A stretch of 64,000 nucleotides of DNA from positions 1-64,000 of the forward strand of contig JAANDG010000496.1 in the NCBI GenBank assembly GCA_036852015.1, written 5' to 3'. A program made the position numbers and the translations under genes. The stretch comes from Pelodera strongyloides (Eukaryota; Nematoda; Chromadorea; Rhabditida; Rhabditidae). Every line of letters starts with the position of its first letter. The first letter of the stretch is position 1. The notes below the pieces were generated by a model that did no database searches, had not been told where the DNA came from, and was given only the letters and a program-made list of their open reading frames with translations. Below, piece by piece: positions 44,098 through 54,184 of the stretch.

Positions 44098-44555
44098 TTA
44101 AAGGGAGAGGCCCATGAGGAAAAAGTTTACCTCAATTTACTTGCACAGAATGTCCGGAATTTAAGAAATATTACTGTAAAAACCGCATTGTTTGAAGCCT
44201 AGAACTCTCAGAGTTATTCCCCGGCAAACAGTTCGGCCAGGTACCGTAGTCAGAATCAATTTTTGCGGTTTTAGGGCATTACACTATTGGAAACGCTTTT
44301 TTATTATCGTAGGAATGTTCTTCATTTGTTTATCAATTATCATATAGAGAAAGCATGCTAATGGATGGATATAATCCGTAAAAACGTATTTTGACGTTGA
44401 TGCCTACGGTACCTGGCCGAACTGTTTGCGGGGGAATAACTCTGCGAGTTTTTGGCTTCAAGCAATGCGGTTTTCACAGTAACATTTCTGAAATTTCGGA
44501 CATTTTGCGCAAATATAATGAGGAAAGCTTTTTCGTCATGGGCCTCTCCCTTTAA
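44098..44555. mobile_element. MITE family C
   Basis: TTAAAGGGAGAGGCCCATGAG at left, CATGGGCCTCTCCCTTTAA at right, long inverted arms containing GTTCGGCCAGGTACCG. Its right TTAA is also the left TTAA of the palindrome at 44552. Confidence 0.88.
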
Positions 44556-44722
44556 AGCGAAATACTAGCCCCTTTGGAAAATTTGCATATGATAAGCAAA
44601 TCCTATGTATCCTATGCTAATTTTGCGCGATTGCCGTGGACGATCGCGCAAAATTAGCATAGGATACATAGGATTTGCTTATCATATGCAAATTTTCCAA
44701 AGGGGCTAGTATTTCGCTTTAA
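44552..44722. repeat. Perfect palindromic MITE, 80-bp arms, 11-bp loop
   Basis: All 80 bases of 44552-44631 pair exactly with 44643-44722. The loop is TGCCGTGGACG. Bounded by TTAA; ends match family A (AGCGAAATAC) and the inside matches the 'TTGCATATGATA' type, so it looks like a hybrid or a freshly doubled half-element. Confidence 0.97.
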
Positions 44723-45200
44723 TTGCACTATGTTTAATATTTGTTTGCGGAATTCGTTCTTACACCTGATTTTGTGGATTATAACTTAGTGTAATATATG
44801 AACAAACCAATATTAAACATAGCACAATTAACGGTAAAATAATGAGGCCAACACATGTTTGTTGTGTTGCTCTATTCTATTGGAATACGCTTCAAGCTTG
44901 AATTTAAGGAAATAATCTACATATACCGTATACCACAGGATCGCGAGTGCCGTGCTTTCGACAAAAATGCAGGAACACAAGTAGTGTAAAGGTAAGCGTT
45001 TGATTCCGAAAATGATAATGCCGCTTTTTTTCTAGCATGAATAGAGTATTCTTTTATTCAAGTAGGTTCGGTTCAAATATGCTTAAACGACATGAATATG
45101 ATGTAAACCGTTTCGTGTCACACGCTTGCCACTTATTAAATCGAATCAATCTTCAGAGAGATACTGCACTAACGCCACGCATTCTTGATTGACTGAAATG

Positions 45201-45511
45201 ATGGTCCGTCATACTGTAAAGGTGAGCTTTTCTAAAATATGTTTTTAATGCGACTAATGTTGAAGCCTATGATCCTTTTAAAAATGTGCGTATTCATTGT
45301 TTAATTTCTTTTTCTACCGCAGTTATTTTCAGGTATTGGAGAAAATTGTGATCAGAACAACGAAGGTTAGCTACTTTACTTTGGGCCAAACTAAACATGA
45401 GCCACAGGACAGGAAAATGAACATGCAAAAGGAACTTGAAAGTTAGTTTCTATGAGTAGTATTTTTTAGTTATTTGATATTATTATTGTTATGCTATTAT
45501 TATTGTTATGC

Positions 45512-45601
<90 letters not shown>

Positions 45602-45771
45602 AATTTAAAAGAACGCAAAGTAATCCGGAATATGGTGTGGCCAAAATGTGTGAAGCGTCCATATCTGAACAGTTCTTGACTATTCTCAGCCATAGGCGTT
45701 AGTATTAGGTTTTAAACAAGTATTATTTTTATTGCATTTCAGTGGTAATTCGTGGCATCAACGAGGAATGA
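45201..45771 (+). CDS. Possible small three-exon gene, 52 residues, unrecognised
   Basis: Exons 45201-45221, 45333-45441 and 45743-45771 have consensus acceptors (TTTTCAG, ATTTCAG), GT donors and matching phases. They give a 52-residue product starting MVRHTVKVLEKIV, with a Lys/Glu/Gln-rich centre (QDRKMNMQKELE) and the end VIRGINEE. I do not recognise it and see no signal peptide or membrane segment. A (TTA)n run of about 90 bp fills the second intron. It lies alone between MITEs. It could be a real small gene or a chance combination of splice-like sites. An extension of the last exon in another frame (GNSWHQRGMM) is also open. Confidence 0.35.
45508..45602. repeat. (TTA)n microsatellite
   Basis: About 30 ATT units; the Leu-run ORF read through it is not a gene. 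Confidence 0.97.
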
Positions 45772-46473
45772 TGCAGCACATAGAGAAGCAACAAGCAACA
45801 TCGGATGTTGCTGGCCCGAAGATACGCTGAATGAATACTTCGCTGCTGCGACCAAGATTTTCCTTATGTAATGGTTTTCGATATTCTATTTTGTTGTACA
45901 TGGACACCGCTCCCTAGAATTTATTTTGTTGTTTACACAAGTTTTGCTTGCTTATGTGTATAAGAGTATATAAGCGCCCATCGAGAATGGTCATAGTTTA
46001 CCTTGCACAAATTACTGATTTTATGTATGGATTAGTAACGATTAAAGCTCTGCGATTCAACATTACTCTTCTTTGATCATTGCACTAGAAACAAACGATG
46101 TAGGTGTGTATTTGTGTATTCAAACGATATATGTGTGTCTTATAGATGTGTTCTAAACAACCTAGTTATCGTTTTAGCTCTGATATGTAGGAAAACTCTT
46201 TCTACGAAAGTCGCGTTTTATCTAGTAGGTTAGACTCCTGATAATGAGCCAATTATGTCCAATTACAACTCGTAAATTTTATACATTTTGCTTATTATAT
46301 ACATAGAGACAATTTTCATGTTTTTATGACCGTTGTATTTTATTGTAAAATAATAAACATACTTTAAAATATTTGGTGTCTATTGGTGGTTCTGTTTCTG
46401 CTTTAATATTTGTGTATTTTTTATTTACGCTATTTCGAAGGGGGCGGGGCGGGTCACGCCCATTTTTTTCAAA

Positions 46474-46782
46474 GTTCGCCTACACCTGGCCGGCACCAGG
46501 CCCACACCAGGCGCACCTCACGCCGGCACCAGGCCTACACTGCGCCCGAAATGGGTGGGCCGCCGTGTGTGGGCCCACCTATTTTTTGTAGGCCGCGCAC
46601 CGGCCATATGCCGGCCGCGCACGCGCCAAAGTATCGCGTTGTCTGTCTATCACAACAATCTCTGCACCTCCAGCCTGCTGCGCTATTTCCTACTTACCGT
46701 GGCTGCGGTACTCCAATTGTTTTATAGATGCGAGGTAGTTTAGCTTTTTTGAGCACGCTCTCCTACTACGGGGAGCAAAGGA
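46474..46782. repeat. GC-rich inverted repeat, right arm (partner 43549-43872)
   Basis: Reverse complement of the left arm with scattered changes, ending GTAGTAGG reversed as CCTACTACGGGGAGCAAAGG. Confidence 0.75.
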
Positions 46783-46866
46783 AAAATTCTAAAGTCTGGT
46801 TGGTCACTTATTTTCATTGGGTTTCAGTCAAAGTGTATTCGTGTTCTCAAAATTATCTTTTTGTTA

Positions 46867-47154
46867 TTAAAGTTATAGGTTCATCTCAAATCATCCCTCT
46901 TTTTATTGTTTTTATTAATAATAGCACCACTATCATTCACAATCAGAATTCCCATTAGCCCGCGCGATCTGTGTACGATATTTGTTTTTGAGTTTAGATT
47001 TTGGCTTCCGATCACAAGTTTCCAATAAAGGAAGCTTCTTCTGCGAGGCGTATAGTTCTGTGATTGATTTAATTTATCATTGTGAATGATATTTGTGCTA
47101 TTATTAATAAAACAATAAAAATAGGGGTGAGTTGAGATGAGCCTATCCCTTTAA
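46867..47154. mobile_element. TTAA-bounded MITE, family D
   Basis: TTAAAGTTATAGGTTCATCTC at left, GAGATGAGCCTATCCCTTTAA at right. Arms include TTATTAATAATAGCACCACT and its inverted copy. Shares its right TTAA with the next element. Confidence 0.82.
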
Positions 47155-47566
47155 AGGGTCAGGCTCATTTCAAATTACCCCTATTTTTGATGACTCCATC
47201 GGATTCTCAGTTTCAAATATAGTAGGCTGAATTTTTTTCCAATTTTAAGTCGCAATATTCACGCAGATTTCAGCAATTTACCATGGCCAGTCATACACAA
47301 CAATCAATCGTAGTTGTCACGCCCATTCACGCTGATTGGCCAATATCGCAATAGCCACGCCCAATAGAGCATATTGCCCAATTAGTGCGGAGGGGCGTGA
47401 CAACTGCGATAAATAGTTGGGTATGACTGGCCATGGTAAATTGCTGAATACTGCGTGAATTTTGCGACTGAAAATTGGAAGGAAATTCAGCCTACTATAT
47501 TTGGAACGGAGAATCCGATGGAGTCATCAAAAATAGTGGTAATTTGAAATGGGCCTGACCCTTTAA
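47151..47566. mobile_element. MITE family B
   Basis: TTAAAGGGTCAGGCTCATTTC / GGGCCTGACCCTTTAA, 416 bp, uninterrupted. Confidence 0.9.
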
Positions 47567-48189
47567 CTAGTTGTTATGTTTTCACACGGGAAAAATTCCA
47601 AGAAATGTCAGGCCTGACTAGTCAGCGGGTTGTTTGTACAGCATCTATGATTCTCACATAAGATATATCAATTTGATGGTAGAATTGTGAGTTTTGTTGT
47701 ATCAAAGAGCGAAATTTTTTGATGTAATGTCAGCTAATTTCCAAGTTATTTTGCCTTCTGTGTAGCTTACTTGGCACCTTGAATTGTGTTTTCATGAAGT
47801 TCTTATAAATGCACCGCCGGATGCTTATGCTTGTGCAAACACTTGAACTTGTTATCGATATGTGGAATTATACGAAGGTTGACTACTGTATACCGTAGCC
47901 CTTACGTTTATATTTCAGATTCTTCTGATATTAATTAGCATATAATTGCAGAACTCGTGACCGTCTCGTATGTCTTAGCTATGGCTTCTGCCCATTGAAC
48001 GGAAACAATCCCAAGTTCAGAATTGAAAATCAGGTAAGGGAGAGAGAGAGAGAGGGGGGGGGGGAGAGAGCGGGGGAGAGAGAGGGAGAGAGAGGGAGAG
48101 GGAGAGAGACAGAGGGACAGAGACAGAGAAACAGAGAGATAGAGAGAGTGAGAAACACGATATGAATTAAACATTTTATTGTTTTACTA

Positions 48190-48428
48190 TTATTGTTTGT
48201 CAGTTGGCCAGTAAATAAGTCCGTTACGGCTTCCAACAACAACGTCTTCATGCAGGACATCAAGCACAGTTTCATAAGCATGGTAGTTGACCTTGCCGAT
48301 GCACACGGGCTGCGACCCCAGGGAAAAGGCCTAAACACATTCAATGTGAATCAACGAATTCTCTCTCTCTTTCTAGCCCCTCTCTCTCTCTCTCTTTCTA
48401 GCCCTCTCTCTCTTTCTCTCTCTCTCTG

Positions 48429-48509
<81 letters not shown>

Positions 48510-51500
48510 GTAAAAGAAAGAACAAGAGCTACATAAGCCTACCGTGACACAACGGTCGCCACATGCCACTACCGAGCCTTTTGTTTTCGCGACGCAGTTT
48601 AGTAAATATCTTTCCTCGACGTTTTCACTAATAGAAAACGAGTAGCACGGAGACAAGTCGGCTGCTTGCAACACCGAGATTTCACCTCTGAAAATAATGA
48701 AAATGTGGTGAGATTTATGGTCGAGCTCTCATTAGAAAAGTGAAGTACCAGCACGGCGCCAGGGTGCGAAGGGGTGCGCGGCTAGGGTGCACCGTGCACG
48801 GAGGCGAGCGTATGCGTGAGGTAGGACAATTACCCTTGTTGCATTCCGGACCGATCAATCCACCACTTTATCACCCAGTATCTTCGTGAGTATTGAAATA
48901 TAACACTACTTTTTTGTATTCCAAATTTTTATTATCCCTTATAGAAAATAAAGAAAAAAAAACAGACACTATTTCAGGTTAACCGATCCCTTTCAAACAT
49001 TCTCACCCTATATGGCAGCAGTGAATCAGGCCATCGGCTACACTCATATCGGTGTACCAGGCCTTACAGGTTCTAGCGCCATGTAACACTAAATATGGTC
49101 GATCGTCGAATACATGCCGATGCACTGGACCGGCGCGAAGGTTTCGCGCGTCCAAGGTCACGATTTGGTCGGTGAACAACGCATAGACCGTAGTTCCCTA
49201 AATTTATTATTGACTTAAGTTAGATGAGTTACGCAGAACGACTGATGTTACTGTGTTCAGTGTCTTTTTGTAGCGTAATGTCAAAGTGCTAAGGTGTCTC
49301 TAATGGGGGTTCCCATGTATTCCAAAAACAACTGTGCGTTCTCCTCCAAGTATAGAAAAAATTACCGTATTTTCCATGAATTGAATATTTGACATGAGAA
49401 ATTATTACATGGGTCTCGCGAAGTCGTAAAATACGGTAAATTTGTCCGAATACTTGGAAACCCCAGTGGTAGTTATCTTATCAGACTCAGGACTCAGCTA
49501 TCATGTCGCATCAAACAAATGAGAAGTTATTTCAAAGTTGAAAGACTTGTGCAAACCTTTAGTTTCACGGATTTGATATGCGAGCTCTCGTCAGTAGTGG
49601 GAAGTTGAACACTTTGACCGATCAACTGGAAAGTATTTGTGTTCGATTCGCCGTTGAAAAAGGTATAACTCGTTTTCAGCTATAACTCGTTGTCTACTGC
49701 TCAGAACCCCTGCGGAAGAAACCGTGATCATATAGAGAACACCACATATCATATAGAGAATTAGGGAACACTTTTTTTCCGTGGGCCTGTGCCTGTAAAA
49801 AAAGCGCACCGGGCCGAGCTATATAGCAACCGATTTCGCAGAAACGAAGCACCGGCCGCGGGCAGTTCATTTCTGAGGCCTTTAGACTTTCAGGAGGCAA
49901 ATTTTTATAGTTTTTTCGTTCATGCTGAAACTATAATTTGTATATAAGTTTTACCTTTAGCCCACTGTGCACATCGAGCAATGAGATGACATTGAAGGAC
50001 CCGAGACAAGCCATCGCCGAGTCATTTATTGAAATTGCACTCGTTAATACATTGTCTTTCTTGCATATTTCCTGAACCAGACGACTTTTGCATATAATGG
50101 TCCTGCTAAGATCTAACAAGAATGGAAGCTTAATCGGCCCTAATGGTAAACCCTACGACGGCTACGTCCACGCCGGAAAGTAAACTACGAGCGTGCCGCA
50201 GTGGCAAGTACCCAGTTCGGTCCCGGTCCCGAACGCCCAACTGTATTAAATGGTTAAACTCCTCTATGTTGTGAGTGCGGACCTGCTGCTGTTGCTTAGA
50301 CTTTTCTCATTTATCTCATAAAAGCTCAGGCTTAGGTTTAGGCTTACGGCTTGGGGGCCTAAGCCTGAGCCTAAGCCTAAGCCTAAGCCTAAGCCTAAGC
50401 CTAATCCTAAGCCTAAGCCTAAGCCTAAGCCTAGACATAATATTGCTTAGACTTTTCTCATTTATTTCATAAAAGCTTGACACTCACTCGGAATCCGGCC
50501 TCGCCAATGTCCCACAGTTTGAGAGCGCCAGGGCGGCCTCCCGACACAAATCTTTCTGTCCCACACATTTCAAGCACCCCAGTTCTGTCCTGAGCGGGTG
50601 ACTCCTCCTGGTGTACCAGCGGGCTTTTGTTGCTGTCATTAGCATCGTCCCAGGCATAGAAAGAGGATGTGTCAGAGATTAGTCAATAAAGAATTAACTA
50701 CGGTCCTGTTTGGCAGGGAGTTTCTTCCCGCTCAATTGACATGGTGAGACCTCTTTACGGAAAAGCCATTTCGCTACTACAAAATCAGAGAAACTATTCT
50801 TATTAGATTAACTATAGACAATAAGTTTCCGACGTTTCATATGAGTAAGCTCATTTTTGTGAGGCTTTGAAGCCTGCCTGGCAAATTGCCAAATGCTGAG
50901 GCCGTATTCACCAACACACAGGGAGCCCTCCCTGGACTCCCCAGAGAGCTAAAGAGTGCGTAGAGAGTGCGAGAGCAGAACAGATTCATGCGCTCGTGAG
51001 CCTAGGGAGGGCTCCCTGTGTGTTGTTGGTGAATACCCCCCCCCCCAAGCTTAGGCTCCCTGGCCCTAAGCCTAAGCCTAAGCCTAAGCCAAGCCTAAGC
51101 CTAAGCCTAAGCCTAAGCCTAAGCCATGTGCAAAATATACCTACAGCTGCGACGTCGAGGTTCCATAGTTGAATACACTGAATGTATTTTCCCATGTCCA
51201 GGGTGTCTCTCGCAGATGATATACAGTACTTCTCTCCCGAGCGTTTGAAGAGTTTCAGGCTTTCGATCGAATATGGATTTGTTGCGATCCGCAAACTGTA
51301 ATTACAAGATAGAGGGTGTAGCAAACCAATTCTAAATCGAGCGCTCGGGACGTGGCGTTCTGCGTAGCTGCAGATAATTAGCTGAAATATGGCACGCGCG
51401 GTAGGTTTGTAGCGACGAAATTCAATTTCTGACTACAATAAAAAAAATGAGTACAATAAGAGAAAGATACATGAAAATTAGGCATAAAATGCACCAAAAA

Positions 51501-53290
51501 TCTACCGTGTCCGTTCATTCCAATTTTGTCGTATTTTTTCCTCTCTTATTACGGCGTCATATGTCCTAAACGAGGTAAACAAGTCATAAACGAGAACCAA
51601 TTTTATAATAATAACCCGGCGGAACAATTTACTCTAATGAATTTCCGTAACGTGACCTCTAACTCACAGTACAGGTACTCTTTTATATAATAAGAAGAGC
51701 ACTAAATTAGAAATGACGCGGCAAAATGCTCTTTCAACATATTTCACAACACGCCTGTTATACCGTTTTAAAGACAGCTACAGTACGGTACAGCACGCTT
51801 TAAATATATTTATCAGATCAGTTGCAGACGTAGAGAAGCACCACCGGCGCAGTGCATCAACAAACATTTATGCTGTTTTTCTGCCTTTCTGCGCGGGGAC
51901 AACAAGCTTGTGCAGTGATACCTATATCATTTCCTTACTTTCCATAAATCCAAGTTTTAAGGTTGTTTGTGAGCCTATGCCTGAAGAATATCTTGTCTTA
52001 TTATATAAAATAGTAACTGTATCGTAATTTGCATACCGATGTGCGTTACGGAAATGCAAATTTTCGTGTCGCAGCTCAATATCGAAGGATGTGTATGCAA
52101 TTGTTTCCTGTTATGTGAATTTCTTATGATACTGTTGAAACTTTTTATATAAGTATGCCCATGCTAAACCAATCATATTTCCATGTGGCGTGAGCCGTCT
52201 GGTAAACTATAAACTAATATAAGTACATAAATCGTACTGTTTCCTTTTTGTAAATAAGGAATATTTTGGAAGAAAATCTGCCTTACAAACCTCACTGGAG
52301 AAAACTCCTCACTCCTTAATTCTGCGTCACATAAACGAACTTGGAAGTGATGGGACTGAAAGGGATATTCAACAATCTAATAACTAAAATGACACAATGA
52401 ATTATAATTATCAATTAAAGAGAAATACCGGCCGGTTCTAGAGAAACTCAGTATTCCTATGCAGCACATGCAAATAAACATAAATTAGAATAAAAAATCG
52501 AGCTAAATTCGAGCAATTTAGCATAAATACGCAAGAATTCAGATGGTCACGATGCGTTTCAAATACCGGCCGGCATTTCGCTTTAAAGATATGGTCCTTG
52601 TAGCGAACGAATGGATTACTGCAAGCGAAACGGGAAACATAGCACAGAAACAGAGGGAAAAATCATACCCGAAGTCGTCGAAGCCACCACTTTTTATCGG
52701 ACAAAATCCTGAAAGAATAGTTTATCTACAAAATAACATTGAACGATATATGTATAAGCTTAGACTAAGGCTCAGGCTCAGACTCAGGCTCAGGCTTAGG
52801 CTCAGGCTCAGGCTTAGGCTAAGAACATGAAGCACCTGCTGTTACTTCGAAAACGGTGTAGGCATTGTAAACCTGAAGTAAGTAAAGGGGAAATATTTAA
52901 GCGTGAAAGTGTAAAAAGGTAAGTGACATTGGCATATGTTCATAGATTCACGCACGCATGCGAAAAATAAAACTGAAAGGCACAAACGCATAAATAGCAT
53001 AAATATCTAATGGACAGTCCAATTAGCGAACGTATAAGATAGATGAGGAACATAAATACAAGGAATTTAGACACAAGCAATATAATTTATCAGCCTCACC
53101 GTCGAAAACTTCTACACACCGGCAGAACATTCTGATGTAGGAATTTTGGTCTCAGAAACGAGAAAATAATTTGAAGTATTTCGGTCGGCAGGGTACTAAA
53201 ATGATCTAGCTGAGCTTCTCCATTTTCAAACAAATTTAGTCGTCGGAAATCCGAAGACAGGTCCATTTGGTGAAAACTCTGAAATGACAT
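48190..53290 (-). CDS. F-box/WD40-repeat protein, 423 residues, probable SCF substrate receptor
   Basis: F-box proteins bind Skp1, and WD40 propellers capture substrate for SCF ubiquitin ligases. Minus-strand exons in coding order: 53290-53100, 52708-52669, 52355-52291, 51295-51145, 50773-50751 (23-nt microexon, tentative), 50632-50488, 50240-50212 (tentative), 50105-49955, 49197-49007, 48687-48543, 48330-48190. All phases agree. The F-box occupies about residues 30-77 (FSTLPTEILQIIFSFL, PVCRSFRR, LSDKKWWLRRLR). WD-type strands are visible as IQLWNLD, ALKLWDIG, VISLLDVHSG, TVYALFTDQIVTLDARN and VVGSRNGLIYWP. Length resembles FBXW4-like proteins, but repeats are divergent and I cannot assign orthology. 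AATAAA lies just after the stop (48180-48175). Introns hold three telomere-like tracts. A deleted copy lies at about 60965-61310. Confidence 0.83.
48361..48508. repeat. (CT)n microsatellite next to the last F-box/WD40 exon
   Basis: On the minus strand this is (GA)n in the intron just upstream of exon 11. A second GA-rich run (48042-48150) lies beyond the stop codon. Confidence 0.97.
48890..48994. mobile_element. Family-D MITE half carrying an empty Helitron target
   Basis: TTGAAATATAACACTACT, TATTCCAAA and ATTATCCCTTATAGAAAATA match the element at 55381-55981. Ends GATCCCTTTCAAA. It provides the uninterrupted version of the site filled at 55686-55924. It lies in the intron before the F-box/WD40 exon 10. 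Confidence 0.8.
49304..49464. mobile_element. MITE, 'GGGGTTTCC..TACTTGGA' type
   Basis: ATGGGGGTTCCCATGTATTC at left and AATACTTGGAAACCCC at right, matching the nested element at 42827-43087. Confidence 0.7.
50325..50435. repeat. Interstitial telomere-like tract 1 (TTAGGC/GCCTAA)
   Basis: A short TTAGG-strand part (AGGCTTAGGTTTAGGC) is followed by about 14 GCCTAA units, so the two parts are head to head. Flanked by two copies of TTGCTTAGACTTTTCTCATT (50295 and 50443). Confidence 0.92.
50899..51037. mobile_element. MITE, family F
   Basis: GAGGCCGTATTCACCAACAC at left, GTTGGTGAATAC at right, with GGGAGCCCTCCCTGG inside. Lies between the tentative F-box/WD40 microexon and exon 4. Confidence 0.8.
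51043..51126. repeat. Interstitial telomere-like tract 2
   Basis: About eleven CCTAAG units, one missing a base pair step (AAGCCAAGCC), abutting the family-F MITE and ending about 20 bp from the exon 4 donor. Confidence 0.92.
52415..52586. mobile_element. MITE, family A
   Basis: TTAA borders, ends AGAGAAATACCGGCCGG / ACCGGCCGGCATTTCGCT. In F-box/WD40 intron 2. Confidence 0.85.
52758..52823. repeat. Interstitial telomere-like tract 3, degenerate
   Basis: GGCTCAGGCTTAGGCTCAGG units: TTAGGC alternates with CTCAGGC variants. In the intron between F-box/WD40 exons 1 and 2. Confidence 0.85.
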
Positions 53291-53460
53291 TTTTCTGTAC
53301 AAACGAGGCTGATTGGTCTAAAAACATGAAAGTCGCGAAAGAGAGAGTCCGGCACAGCGAGGCCGCGCACTCGGCCTAAGCTGCGCGATGAGCGCTGTAA
53401 GGGGGTGTTAATGGTACACACACGGTGGCCTCAGGGCGCACTAAATATACACATTATTGC

Positions 53461-53820
53461 GGGGGTGTGGTCAAGTGGCAAGGCCCTTGCTCACCACGCC
53501 ACCGGTCACTGGTTCGATCCCGGGCCTGAACCCCTCACCCCACCAAAGGTGTAAAAGTTGGTAGCCAGCGGAGATAAATCGACTTCCCGAGCCGATTGGC
53601 CACCGGGAAGGTTAAATGGCCAGTATGTCCAGCCTCTGAGCTGGACCCCGGTGCACCGTTTCCGCGGATTCGGTTGATATAACCCGGTTCACTTTATCTG
53701 CCGCGGGCCCTACGAATCGCACGGCAGCTCGACTGGAGTTGAATGCCCTTGGCGCACCTACAGCGCGCCTAAGGCGGGGTGCGCCGCCCCGCTGTGGAGG
53801 ACCTTTTTTCCGTTGCGGTG
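53461..53820 (+). mobile_element. tRNA-derived SINE
   Basis: Head has an A box TGGTCAAGTGG (53469-53479) and a B box GGTTCGATCCC (53512-53522) with tRNA spacing, but the ends do not form an acceptor stem. A roughly 280-bp GC-rich body follows (CCTCACCCCACCAAAGGTGT, TTGGCCACCGGGAAGG). Confidence 0.65.
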
Positions 53821-53956
53821 ACACGCAGTTTCCCCTGTATAGTCATCGTAATGAGGCCCAACCGCAGCAAAACCCTCGTGTACGTTTCAGGATCACAACG
53901 GACATCATATAAGTAACTATGACATGATCATTTCTCTACATTTAATCTATATTTAA

Positions 53957-54184
53957 CCAGACGGCCATCGCGGCCTGATTGTGAGACTCCTGCGATCCTA
54001 CTAAAATTATCATACTGCATATTATATGAAACGCCTGAAACGTATCTTTAAAGTTTACGTAAGAAAATGTGACTGCGAGTGAAGAGTTGCGAAAAAGGAG
54101 TACTTATACCAAGCGCCTGAAACGTAGAATTCCGTTTCGTTCACACAAACAAAAAAGTAAACTCTTCTCCTTTATATAATAAGA
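53957..54184 (-). mobile_element. Helitron-like non-autonomous element, copy 2
   Basis: On the minus strand starts TCTTATTATATAAAGGAGAA after an A and ends GGCCGTCTGG before a T, with a GGCCGCGATGGCC hairpin just inside. 228 bp. Confidence 0.82.

Larger units (their letters stand above)
39940..45200. other. Repeat-rich spacer, no confident gene
   Basis: Filled mainly by the MITEs listed separately, plus a 'GGTATTGTACC' type copy (40703-40816), a GC-rich inverted block (43549-43872) and a small inverted pair TTAATTGCACTATG / CATAGCACAATTAA (44719-44833). The ORFs at 41566-41775, 42132-42335 and 42326-42526 have no support. Confidence 0.5.
45772..48189. other. Spacer between the possible small gene and the F-box/WD40 gene
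   Basis: Contains the right GC-rich arm (46474-46782), MITE D (46867-47154), MITE B (47151-47566) and a GA-rich run (48042-48150). A segment at 47964-48029 has good splice-like borders on the plus strand and an open frame on both strands, but could not be joined to any gene. Confidence 0.5.

Noticed and set aside
47955..48030. Exon-like segment after TAATTGCAG and before GTAAGG, open also on the minus strand (SVQWAEAIAKTYETV)
   Set aside because: Lies beyond the F-box/WD40 stop codon and cannot be joined in phase to anything; kept only as a note.
48193..48510. Plus-strand ORF ending in a Leu/Ser run
   Set aside because: Antisense to the last F-box/WD40 exon, continuing into the (CT)n microsatellite.
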